Source of the DNA: Acidimicrobiaceae bacterium
Lineage (GTDB): Bacteria; Actinomycetota; Acidimicrobiia; Acidimicrobiales; UBA8592
Direction of reading: 5' to 3'
Length of the DNA stretch: 46,504 bases
Assembly (NCBI GenBank): GCA_024641655.1
Contig: JAHECR010000026.1
Coordinates: 1 to 46,504 of the forward strand
The position numbers and the translations under genes are program-made. A model generated the notes under the pieces. It was given only the letters and a program-made list of their open reading frames with translations. It was not told where the DNA came from and made no database searches. Below are positions 27,103 to 34,634 of this stretch, in pieces (the stretch's first letter is position 1; the number at the start of each line of letters is the position of its first letter).

Positions 27103-27558
27103 ATGAGCCGCTCCCAGGTGATCACTCGAACCGGTGTCGATCCGATGCAGCCGTCGGGTCCGATGCGCACCACGATGGTCGTGGTCGCACTCGTGACCGT
27201 CATCGTCGGCGGTCCCTTCGCTGCGGTGGCCGTCCGTGCCGACGCAGAGAAGGTCCAGGTCACCGGTCTGCACGCCACAACGCCGACCGCGATGGTCGAC
27301 CTCGACGGGCTCGTGCTTGCGACCAGCGACCTTCGCGAGCTCCAGCTCGACGTCGCGGGGCTGCGGGCCGCCAGCTGGGTGCTCTACCGGGTCGACGGCG
27401 GCGAGATCGATCGTGGCCGCGTCACCGGAACGGCGCCGTACATCGTTGCTTCGAGTGGCCTACGCGAGGCGGGACCGGGCCACTACGACCTGCTCGTCAC
27501 CGGGCTCGACGACGCCGGTGACGAAGTCCGACGCGCCGCTCGCTTCGAGCTGACATGA
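27103..27558 (+). CDS. Small secreted or membrane-anchored Ig-like protein, unknown function
   Basis: 151 residues from the ATG at 27103; ATGs at 27145 and 27163 would give a more typical signal sequence, since the hydrophobic helix TMVVVALVTVIVGGPFAAVAV follows directly. The rest (VQVTGLHATTPTAMVDLDGLVL... ELTSSL-like beta strands, LVTGLDDAGDEVRRAARFEL) looks like a single beta-sandwich domain outside the cell. It lies 19 nt after the response regulator gene and may be co-transcribed with it. No family was recognised. Confidence 0.6.
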   Translation: MSRSQVITRTGVDPMQPSGPMRTTMVVVALVTVIVGGPFAAVAVRADAEKVQVTGLHATTPTAMVDLDGLVLATSDLRELQLDVAGLRAASWVLYRVDGGEIDRGRVTGTAPYIVASSGLREAGPGHYDLLVTGLDDAGDEVRRAARFELT

Positions 27559-27727
27559 TCACCGCGACGCGGGTCGGGCGACACCGATCCGACCGTCTGG
27601 GCAGCATTGCCCATGCCATCTCACGGCCAGAACCGTCGATACTCCCGATGGGCGTCGGTGGTTTCGATCACCCCAGGGTGCGTGACGCTGCTCGGCAGCT
27701 TCCGTCACGTGGTTCCAGAGTCGAGCG

Positions 27728-28408
27728 ATGCGACGGTACATGTTGAGCGATGTTCTCCACGGGGTGACGAGTGCGGCCCGAACGAGCCGACGGATCGGTC
27801 TGCTGACCGCGTTCGTCGTCTCCACCGCGCTCACGGCAGTCGTCGCCATCCCGCTCGCAATCACTTCCGCCTCGGTCGACGACACGACCGCCGCCGGCAG
27901 CATCGAACGCAACGACGAGCGCTTCCCTTCGGCCATCGACGCGACCTCGGACTCGATCCTCGCCGAAGGCCCCGTGACGCCGGGGCCATCTGCACCTCCG
28001 ACCATCCTTCCGCCGCTGCGGCCGGCCACGAGCGGGTCCAACCCCGCCGCAACCGCCGATCTGACCCTCACCGCGATCGGCCCCCTGCCTGCGAGCAACG
28101 GGACCATCGTGGTGCTCGAAGCCTCGAACCACGGTCCAGATCTCGCGGAGGGAGTGGTGGTGGCCATCGCAGTGAGCGGCGCGACCGTCGCCAGCGTCGA
28201 CGCCACCCTTCCATGGCGCTGCGACGCAGGCGACGACGGCTGGATCTGTGCGGCTGCGGAGTTCCTCCCGGCGGGCACGCACACGATCGACGTGGTGTTG
28301 GGCGACGTCGGTCCCAACGGCTCGCTGCTCGCCGAGATCGGCGCCGTCACCACTGACGCGCACCGGAGCGACAACGTCGTGTCGATCGAGATGCCCGGCG
28401 GGCGCTGA
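27728..28408 (+). CDS. Secreted DUF11-like protein with signal anchor
   Basis: 226 residues. An N-terminal basic stretch and hydrophobic helix (LLTAFVVSTALTAVVAIPLAIT) form a signal peptide or anchor. A Pro/Ala/Thr-rich linker (TPGPSAPPTILPPLRPATSG) follows, then a beta-sandwich domain (ADLTLTAIG... VVLEASNHGPDLAEGVVVAIAVSGA) with the Cys loop LPWRCDAGDDGWICAA. NHGPDLAEGV is close to the NxGPxxAxxV motif of DUF11 repeats, which are extracellular adhesion-like modules. The gene has no clear Shine-Dalgarno. The truncated protein at the left edge shows a similar Cys loop. Function unknown. Confidence 0.65.
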   Translation: MRRYMLSDVLHGVTSAARTSRRIGLLTAFVVSTALTAVVAIPLAITSASVDDTTAAGSIERNDERFPSAIDATSDSILAEGPVTPGPSAPPTILPPLRPATSGSNPAATADLTLTAIGPLPASNGTIVVLEASNHGPDLAEGVVVAIAVSGATVASVDATLPWRCDAGDDGWICAAAEFLPAGTHTIDVVLGDVGPNGSLLAEIGAVTTDAHRSDNVVSIEMPGGR

Positions 28409-28459
28409 CGAAACTCCATCGGCTGGACGGCTCCTCCTCGGTGGTGACATGGTGACGCC

Positions 28460-29479
28460 GTGATGCTCCGCAAGCTCTCCACAACCAACGCCTTCGTCGT
28501 GACCGACCTACCCGGAGCGCCGAGCGCCGGCGTCGTCCGGTGCGCTCCCAAGATCCTGCAGGGCGGCGCCGAGGACCTGGCGCGTTCGTTGACGTACTCG
28601 TTCGCCGTCTTCGGTATGCGGCGCGGTGGCGCGTCAGCCGGCATCAACGCCGCCGGTGGGGACCGTGACGCCGCCGTCGCGGCCTTCGCTGCCGAGCTAC
28701 GCGACGACGCGGCATCAGGCGCCCTCGCCCTCGACGCGGGAAAGGGCGTCGACCCGGACCAACTCGACTCGATCACGAGCATCGACGGGCGCAATCCGCG
28801 GCGCTTTAGCCCGGTCGGCGACGACGATCTGCGTACCCACCTCGCGGGGTTCGGTCCGGCATTCGGCGCCCACACCGTGATCGGACTCGACGGCCGCACC
28901 GTCGCCATCGAAGGTTTCGGAGCCCATGGTCCAGCCCTTGCGGACGCGGTCGAGGCGCACGGGGGCAGGGTCATCGCCGTCTCGACCGCGGCGGGCGCAC
29001 TCATGGAGGAACGAACCGCCGCCGAGCTGCGGGCCCGATGGGCCGAAGCCGGCGATTCGATGGTGGGTGAGGACGCGCCTGCATCGTGGAAGGTGTACCA
29101 GGCGGGCGCCGACGTCGTGTTCGTCGGCTCGAAGATGGCTGCCGTCGATCACGTGACCGCGCAGAAGCTTCGCGTCAAAGCCCTCGTCCCCCACCAGCCT
29201 CTCCCGTACACCGCGCGCGCCCTTGCGGTCCTCCAGCGCTCCGGCGCGGAGGTGCTGCCCGACTTCATCACGACGGCAGGCCCGATCTTCGCCGACTGGC
29301 CGACCGGGGGTTCCGACCCCGACGATGTCATCGCCACCGCATCGGCAGCCATCGCCGAGGCGCTACTCAGCGCCGGCGCTCACCGCGACGGCAGGTTCCT
29401 CGGGGCCTGCCTGCGGGCCGAGGAGTACCTGTCGACCTGGCAGGACACGCTCCCCTTCGGACGGCCGCTCGCCAGCTGA
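28460..29479 (+). CDS. Divergent Glu/Leu/Phe/Val dehydrogenase-like protein
   Basis: 339 residues; GTG at 28460 or ATG at 28463. The two-domain glutamate dehydrogenase plan is recognisable. The substrate-domain motif, GGAKGGI in true enzymes, reads GGASAGIN here. The Rossmann region reads VAIEGFGAHGPALADAVEAHGGRVIAVSTAAGAL, matching QGFGNVG...VVAVSDSSG. The closing segment VPHQPLPYTARALAVLQRSGAEVLPDFITTAGPIFA matches EGANGPTT...GILVVPDFLANAGG. The substrate-binding Lys of GGAKGG is Ser. Active enzymes are usually 350-450 residues. It may be a dehydrogenase of another substrate or a non-catalytic paralogue. It is convergent with a DUF389 gene, with 23 nt between them. Confidence 0.7.
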   Translation: MMLRKLSTTNAFVVTDLPGAPSAGVVRCAPKILQGGAEDLARSLTYSFAVFGMRRGGASAGINAAGGDRDAAVAAFAAELRDDAASGALALDAGKGVDPDQLDSITSIDGRNPRRFSPVGDDDLRTHLAGFGPAFGAHTVIGLDGRTVAIEGFGAHGPALADAVEAHGGRVIAVSTAAGALMEERTAAELRARWAEAGDSMVGEDAPASWKVYQAGADVVFVGSKMAAVDHVTAQKLRVKALVPHQPLPYTARALAVLQRSGAEVLPDFITTAGPIFADWPTGGSDPDDVIATASAAIAEALLSAGAHRDGRFLGACLRAEEYLSTWQDTLPFGRPLAS

Positions 29480-29502
29480 GACGCAGGATCGTAACGCGGT
29501 GG

Positions 29503-31164
29503 TCAGCCGGCCGGCGTCGGCGACCCCGATGGCTGCGGTGCCGAGTCCCTGTCGGGCGATGGCACCGGTTGGGGCGTTGGGGTCGGCGTGGGGGTGGGTA
29601 CGGGAGTCGGCGTCGGTGCAGGGACGACCGCCTGGCGCTGCGAGAACCAGACCTCGATGTCCACCGTGGCGTCGTCGAGTGCAGCGTGAAGACGACTCTC
29701 GAGATCACGGCCATCGGGCGCCGAGGTCCCGACAAGATCGACCGTGACCGTCTCGCCGTCGAAGTCGAGATCGCTCACCTCGATGCCCGGGACCGACAGC
29801 AGCCATTGGTTCACCACGGCGTGTAGCTGGGCCTGCGCCTCGACAAGCGTCGTGTCCGCCGTGCCGGGTCGAAGCAGCGTGCGCGGCGTCCAGTTGATCT
29901 CGAGCTCGGGACTGAGATCGAGCGTTGCGCGGAGGAGGTCGCTCAGGGACTCGACACGCGGTGGCGCTTGCGCCGACGTGACGTCGATCGCAACCGTCGC
30001 CTCCCCCACGTCGATGCGCGTCACGTCGTAGCTGTCCACGCCGCCGGCAGCGAGCCACTGGTCGACGATGGACGCCACGTCGGCGGCCAGGAGCTCGCCG
30101 GCCGATGGGCCGGGTTCCTGTGAACCGACGAGATGCTCCTGGGTCCAGCGAATGGTGACGGTGGCCGTCTCACCGAGGATCGCCCGGATGCGATCCTCGA
30201 GCTGCGCGGCGGGCGGGGGCTCATCGAGGCCGATGAGCCGCAGCGACAGTGCGTCGTCTCGAAGAGAGAACTCGTCGACCTGGTCGCTGGTTCCCACCAA
30301 CCACACCCGGATCGCCTCCTCGACGGCCTGCCGCTCGCGGGCCCGGTCGGCGGCCCGGAAGCTGGCAGCCATCAGGGGAATCGAGACGATGACCACGACG
30401 ACCGCTGCGAGTCCCGCGCCGATGGCGACGCGCCTCGAGGTCGTGGCGAGGCGGCGGGGCGGCGCAAAGCCGGTGATGACGAACACGACCACTCCGGCCG
30501 CGACGATCGCCGCGAGGTTGGTGAGGTAGAGCAGCAGCGCGCCTGCGGCGAGATCGGTTCGGCCGCTCTCGATAGTCATGCCGACGACGGCGAGGGGAGG
30601 GAGGAGCGCAACGGCAACGGCGACCCCGGGTAGGGCATTGGAAAGGTCGGCCCGGGCGGTTGCGTAGGCAGCTGCGGCGCCGGCGGCGAGGGCAACCACG
30701 AGGTCGCGGGCGTCGGGGCTGGTCCGGGCAAGGATCTCGCTGCTGAGGGGACCTTCGCGCAGACCAAGGCTGAAGAGCCACGCCAGCGCCACCGAGCCGA
30801 GCGACGCCGTGGTCAGCACCAGGAGCGAGCGACGTAAGGGTCGGCCGAGAGCCATGGTCAGCGACGCAGCTGTCCCGAGCACCGGCGTCATCAGCGGCGC
30901 GAGCAACATCGCGCCGATGACCAACGCCGGTGACCCCGCGGAGAGCCCCATCACGACGATGAGGAGCGAGAACAACATCATCAGCGTGAAGTGCGTCACC
31001 CACCCCGGCGACGTCCGCATCGCCGTGGACTCGAGGACCCGGCGACGATTCTCGGGATCCATGCCGTGGCGGCGCTGGTTCCGGGGCCGGGGAACGGCGG
31101 GCGCGGGCGAGGGGTCTGGTGTGGAGTCGGTGGGGTCGTCTGGCGGGAGCGTCGGAGTGCTCAT
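29503..31164 (-). CDS. DUF389 membrane protein with Pro/Thr-rich tail
   Basis: 553 residues from the ATG at 31164, the first start after the divergent promoter region. DUF389 signature: VTHFTLMMLFSLLIVVMGLSAGSPALVIGAMLLAPLMTPVLGTAASLTMALGRP and RDLVVALAAGAAAAYATARADLSNALPGVAVAVALLPPLAVVG, giving about six transmembrane helices between residues 55 and 290. A soluble domain of about 220 residues with repeated alpha-beta units follows (for example VTIRWTQEHL, LEINWTPRTLL, VDIEVWFSQRQ at the ends of three similar units). The last 35 residues are Pro/Thr repeats (TPTPVPTPTPTPTPQPVPSP), unusual for the family and like a cell-wall-spanning linker. DUF389 function is not established. A paralogue lies at 36,014. 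Confidence 0.85.
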   Translation of the reverse strand: MSTPTLPPDDPTDSTPDPSPAPAVPRPRNQRRHGMDPENRRRVLESTAMRTSPGWVTHFTLMMLFSLLIVVMGLSAGSPALVIGAMLLAPLMTPVLGTAASLTMALGRPLRRSLLVLTTASLGSVALAWLFSLGLREGPLSSEILARTSPDARDLVVALAAGAAAAYATARADLSNALPGVAVAVALLPPLAVVGMTIESGRTDLAAGALLLYLTNLAAIVAAGVVVFVITGFAPPRRLATTSRRVAIGAGLAAVVVVIVSIPLMAASFRAADRARERQAVEEAIRVWLVGTSDQVDEFSLRDDALSLRLIGLDEPPPAAQLEDRIRAILGETATVTIRWTQEHLVGSQEPGPSAGELLAADVASIVDQWLAAGGVDSYDVTRIDVGEATVAIDVTSAQAPPRVESLSDLLRATLDLSPELEINWTPRTLLRPGTADTTLVEAQAQLHAVVNQWLLSVPGIEVSDLDFDGETVTVDLVGTSAPDGRDLESRLHAALDDATVDIEVWFSQRQAVVPAPTPTPVPTPTPTPTPQPVPSPDRDSAPQPSGSPTPAG

Positions 31165-31216
31165 GGGGTTCGGGGAAGCGTAGCGCCGAGCTTGCGATGC
31201 GGCTGGAGGAAGGGAG

Positions 31217-31246
31217 TTGCACTTCATCGCTTCATAGTTATATAGT
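31217..31246 (+). promoter_or_regulatory. arsR-family gene promoter, leaderless
   Basis: TTGCAC (31217-31222), 18 nt, TATAGT (31241-31246), 6 nt, then ATG at 31253. No Shine-Dalgarno is possible with this spacing. The shared box at 31225-31249 lies between and over these elements, so bound repressor would block RNA polymerase. Confidence 0.55.
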
Positions 31247-31249
31247 TGG
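31225..31249 (+). promoter_or_regulatory. Putative ArsR operator, copy 1
   Basis: CATCGCTTCATAGT (31225-31238) followed by TATATAGTTGG. The same 14-mer stands before the MmpL gene at 31636. The overlap with the promoter of the regulator's own gene suggests autoregulation. Confidence 0.55.
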
Positions 31250-31252
31250 CTC

Positions 31253-31591
31253 ATGCCCGACGTGCTCCCACCGGAGATGCTCGAACACATCGCCGGACGC
31301 TTCCGTGTGCTCGGTGACGCCACCCGACTGTCGATCCTCAGCGCGTTGCTCCAGTCCGGGCCCGGCGCCGAGATGAACGTGGGCGAGCTCGTCGAGCGTC
31401 TCCACACCAGCCAGGCGAACGTGTCCAAGCACCTGCGGGTGTTGCACGATGCCGGCGTCGTCGGCCGACGACGCGAGGGCACAGCCGCGTTCTACTCGGT
31501 CACCGATCCGAGTCTCGTCTCGCTGTGTTCGACCGTCTGCGACCGCCTGCGCGAGCAGGTCCGCGAGAACGCTCGCACGTTCTCGGCCTGA
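31253..31591 (+). CDS. ArsR-family winged-helix transcriptional regulator
   Basis: 112 residues, the usual ArsR size. The winged helix is clear: AGRFRVLGDATRLSILSALL, MNVGELVERLHTSQANVSKHLRVLHDAGVVGRRREGTAAFYSVTDP. The recognition helix is SQANVSKHLRVL. Two Cys residues are seen near VSLCSTVCDRL in the C-terminal helix; the usual ELCVCDL metal site in helix 3 is absent, so the inducer is not obviously arsenic. Expressed from a leaderless promoter with a box shared with the downstream MmpL gene, which is therefore its probable target. Confidence 0.92.
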   Translation: MPDVLPPEMLEHIAGRFRVLGDATRLSILSALLQSGPGAEMNVGELVERLHTSQANVSKHLRVLHDAGVVGRRREGTAAFYSVTDPSLVSLCSTVCDRLREQVRENARTFSA

Positions 31592-31635
31592 AGAGCGCTC
31601 GTCGCGCCTCCCCCCAACCCCTCCCCGACCCTATC

Positions 31636-31660
31636 CATCGCTTCATAGTCACGAAGTAGG
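31636..31660 (+). promoter_or_regulatory. Putative ArsR operator, copy 2, before the MmpL gene
   Basis: CATCGCTTCATAGT (31636-31649) followed by CACGAAGTAGG. It matches copy 1 in about 20 of 25 positions and ends 8 nt before the MmpL ATG. Confidence 0.55.
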
Positions 31661-31668
31661 TATCACCC

Positions 31669-33780
31669 ATGTCCGACGCTGTCATCGATCACACACCGCT
31701 CGCGCGCCTCGGGCGGTGGGCCCACCGTTCCCGGCGCTACGTGATCGTCGCCTGGGCGATCCTCGCCGTGGGCCTCGGCGTCTTCGCGCCGAAGCTCGAG
31801 CATGCGCTCTCGGGTGCGATGTGGGAGGTGAACGGCAGCGACTCGCTGGCCGCTCGCCAGATCGTCGACGAACAGTTCGGCGGGTTGTCTTCGCAGTCCG
31901 CCGTCGTGGTGATCCACGGCGTCCAGACCGGCATAGACGATCCGGCATTCCAGCAGGCGATCGCCGACGCCACGGCGGTGCTCGACGCGGAGCCCGCCTT
32001 CGGCCCGGCCATGGCGGCCCAGCCGGCACCCGACGGTCACACCGTGATGATCCAGGCAGGCGCCCTGGTGGACCCTACCGAAGCGGTCCGGGCTGCCGAG
32101 CGGATCCATGACGCCGTCGGCGAGCTGTCGACGGCCGGTGAGGGTGGCGACCTCACTGTCGCCCTCACCGGCTCGCCGGCGTTCTGGGCCGACTTCAACG
32201 CCGTGAACCGCGAAGGCATGATGAAAGCCGAGATCCTCACGTGGCCGGTCACCGCAGTGATCCTCGTCCTCGCCTTCGGAACCCTCGCAGCGGCGGGCCT
32301 TCCTCTCCTGCTCACCGCCTCGGGGCTGCTCGCGTCGATGGGTGTGCTCTACGGCATCACCAAGGTCACGGACCTGTCGATCTGGACGCTCAACTTCGCC
32401 ATGATGTTCGCGCTGGCGCTCGGCATCGACTACGCCCTCTTCATCGTGACCCGCTACCGCGCCGCGCTCCACGCGCACCCCGATGACCCCGAGCATGCGA
32501 CCGGCATCACCATGGACACCGCCGGCAAGGCGGTGCTGTTCTCCGGCCTCACCGTGCTGATCAGCCTCTCAGCGGTCCTCCTCGTGCCGATTCCTGCCTT
32601 CCAATCGATGGCCGCGGGGATGATGTTGTCGGTCGGATTCGTGCTCCTCGCTGCACTCACCCTGCTCCCCGCGCTCCTCGGCAAGGGAATCGACCGCTTC
32701 CCCCTCCCATGGCACTCCGTCGGCGATCACCGCAGCGCCCGGTTCGCCCGCCTCGCCCAGCGGATTCAGAAGCGCAAGGTCCTCGTTGCGGCAGGCGCCG
32801 CCGTCCTGCTGTTGGGGCTCGCCACGCCGCTGCTGGGTCTCGCCACCGGCATGCCCAGCATCACCATGCTCCCCAAGGACGAGCAGGCCCGCGAGGGCTA
32901 CGACCTGCTCGCATCCTCCTTCGGTCCGGGGGGTCCGGGCCCCATCCAGATCATCGTTCCCGCAGGCGCCGACGCCCAAGCGGTTGCCGAGCAGGTGAAC
33001 GCCACGCCGGGCATTGCCATGGCGTTCCCGCCACAGCCGGGCATGGCGGGCGCTTCCATGATCAACGCGATTTCCGCCTTCGACCCCTCCTCCGGCGAGG
33101 CGCTCGGCCTGGTCCAGACCCTGCGCGACACCCTGCCCACGGACGTCCTCGTCGGCGGCCCGGTGGCCGAGAACCACGACCTCGACCAGACCCTGCGGAA
33201 CCGGGCGCCGGTCGTCATCGGCGTGGTGCTGGTGCTGGGCTTCCTGTTGCTCGTCGTGGCGCTCCAGGCGGTGATCGTGGCCTTCGTCGGCGTGATCTTC
33301 AACCTGCTCTCGGTCGGCGCGGCCTTCGGCATCGGGGCGTTGGCGTTCCAGCATGGCTGGGCCGCCGGGCCAATGGGGTTCGAGAGCCAGGGGTACCTGA
33401 CGTCGTGGGCGCCGCTGTTCTTCTTCGCCCTGGTGTTCGCGATCTCGATGGACTACACAGTGTTCCTCCTGGCCTCGACGCGTGAGCACTTCGAACGCTC
33501 CGGTGACGCGGCGGAGGCCGTCGAGGGCTCGATCGCGCACACTGGCCGACCGATCGTGGCCGCCGCCGGCGTGATGATCGCGGTGTTCTACACCTTCGCC
33601 ATCGCGGGCACCCTGCCCATGAAGGAGATGGGCCTGATCCTCGGCACTGCGGTGCTGCTCGACGCCTTCGTGATCCGGCTCGTGCTCGTGCCGGCGGTGC
33701 TCTACCTCATCGGCGACAAGGCGTGGTGGCTGCCTCATGCCATCGGCCGGGTGCTCCCCAACGTGCGCTTCGCCCACTGA
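31669..33780 (+). CDS. MmpL-family RND transporter
   Basis: 703 residues, about 12 transmembrane helices in two halves of the RND type. The first half begins WAHRSRRYVIVAWAILAVGLGVFAP with a periplasmic-side loop (WEVNGSDSLAARQIVDEQFGG), then ILTWPVTAVILVLAFGTLAAAGLPLL and the proton-relay helix NFAMMFALALGIDYALFIVTRYR. The second half repeats the pattern with FFFALVFAISMDYTVFLLASTRE. Both GIDYALF and SMDYTVF carry the conserved Asp-Tyr. MmpL proteins export lipids, siderophores or drugs by proton motive force. It lies 77 nt after the ArsR gene behind the same operator-like box, so it is probably repressed by that protein. Confidence 0.92.
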   Translation: MSDAVIDHTPLARLGRWAHRSRRYVIVAWAILAVGLGVFAPKLEHALSGAMWEVNGSDSLAARQIVDEQFGGLSSQSAVVVIHGVQTGIDDPAFQQAIADATAVLDAEPAFGPAMAAQPAPDGHTVMIQAGALVDPTEAVRAAERIHDAVGELSTAGEGGDLTVALTGSPAFWADFNAVNREGMMKAEILTWPVTAVILVLAFGTLAAAGLPLLLTASGLLASMGVLYGITKVTDLSIWTLNFAMMFALALGIDYALFIVTRYRAALHAHPDDPEHATGITMDTAGKAVLFSGLTVLISLSAVLLVPIPAFQSMAAGMMLSVGFVLLAALTLLPALLGKGIDRFPLPWHSVGDHRSARFARLAQRIQKRKVLVAAGAAVLLLGLATPLLGLATGMPSITMLPKDEQAREGYDLLASSFGPGGPGPIQIIVPAGADAQAVAEQVNATPGIAMAFPPQPGMAGASMINAISAFDPSSGEALGLVQTLRDTLPTDVLVGGPVAENHDLDQTLRNRAPVVIGVVLVLGFLLLVVALQAVIVAFVGVIFNLLSVGAAFGIGALAFQHGWAAGPMGFESQGYLTSWAPLFFFALVFAISMDYTVFLLASTREHFERSGDAAEAVEGSIAHTGRPIVAAAGVMIAVFYTFAIAGTLPMKEMGLILGTAVLLDAFVIRLVLVPAVLYLIGDKAWWLPHAIGRVLPNVRFAH

Positions 33781-33787
33781 AGCCGGC

Positions 33788-33819
33788 TGATCCGCCGGTG
33801 CTGGGAGACCGGCGGATCA
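33788..33819. terminator. Bidirectional terminator hairpin
   Basis: TGATCCGCCGGT (33788-33799) and ACCGGCGGATCA (33808-33819) form a perfect 12-bp stem with an 8-nt loop, between the convergent MmpL gene and the gene ending at 33817, whose stop codon lies in the right arm. Confidence 0.75.
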
Positions 33820-34485
33820 GTTGCGTCCAAGCAGGGCGCACGCTCCTTCGAGCGGCCGATCGATGCCCTGCAGGGCATCGTCGAGCGCAGCGGGAGGGAG
33901 CATGCCGAGGCGCCCTGGCCCGGCCCCGACGATGGGGTCCACCAGCGAGTAGGTCCGACCGAAGGTCGGGTACCAGTGGCCGTCGGCGACCGCGAGGTCA
34001 AGGGTCACACTGCCCCAGTCGCCACCATCGCCGTCACAGCGTTCGGGCACGAAGCTGATCGCCAGCCACACACTGCTGTGCGCTTCGACCCGGTACGGAA
34101 AGGGAGCCAGCTCCTGTGGCGGCATCTGCCAGGCCCCGGGCTCGACAAAGGGAGCGACATCGACCACTGACGCGCCGTCGAGGGACACCTCGGCCGAGTC
34201 GATGGTGATCGCCCGAGGACTCGAGTTGAAGAAGTACGTCACCACCGTGGCGGCGCCGTCTTGGTGGGAGAGGCCCAACTGCGGCATCGAGTCACCACTC
34301 CCGCAACAGTCAGGCGCTGGACGCAGGAGACCGAACTGCCAGCCGTAGCCGATCAGTCCAACCCCACAGATCGCGATCGTCGCGACCACCAAGCGGAACC
34401 ACCAGGGACGCGGCCGCGGAACGAGGAGGTCGATGGGGTCACTGAAACCGGAGTCCGGAGCGACGGAAGCGTCGGTCGCCGTCAT
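33817..34485 (-). CDS. Single-pass membrane protein, unknown function
   Basis: 222 residues. One transmembrane helix (residues about 28-50, FRLVVATIAICGVGLIGYGW) follows a short cytoplasmic tail. The outer part has a CC pair (APDCCGSGD), then a beta-rich region (TVVTYFFNSSPRAITIDSAEVSL, then VEAHSSVWLAISFVPERCDGDGG), resembling an Ig-like fold. No family was recognised. The gene is divergent from a membrane protein and GntR pair and shares their palindromic promoter region, where a minus-strand TTGACT-17-CATTAT promoter can be drawn. Confidence 0.65.
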   Translation of the reverse strand: MTATDASVAPDSGFSDPIDLLVPRPRPWWFRLVVATIAICGVGLIGYGWQFGLLRPAPDCCGSGDSMPQLGLSHQDGAATVVTYFFNSSPRAITIDSAEVSLDGASVVDVAPFVEPGAWQMPPQELAPFPYRVEAHSSVWLAISFVPERCDGDGGDWGSVTLDLAVADGHWYPTFGRTYSLVDPIVGAGPGRLGMLPPAALDDALQGIDRPLEGACALLGRN

Positions 34486-34527
34486 GGCGCCTGCCTTTGG
34501 GCTTGGGGATGGAGCAGCAATTCTCCA

Positions 34528-34570
34528 CTTGACTTATGTCATAATGTCCTGTGACAATATGACAGTCAAG
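34528..34570. promoter_or_regulatory. Nested palindromic operator in divergent promoter region
   Basis: Inner arms TGTCATAATGTC (34537-34548) and GACAATATGACA (34553-34564) match with one mismatch over 12 bp around a 4-bp centre. Outer arms CTTGAC (34528-34533) and GTCAAG (34565-34570) match perfectly. On the minus strand TTGACT, 17 nt and CATTAT form a plausible promoter for the gene at 34485. The AT-rich block stands out from its surroundings. The GntR protein at 35,559 is the likely ligand. Confidence 0.65.
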
Positions 34571-34634
34571 ACATTCTTCCCGCCGCCACCCTCCGGACCA
34601 GACCCGGCACGTGTGCTTCGTCAAGGAGCCCCTG

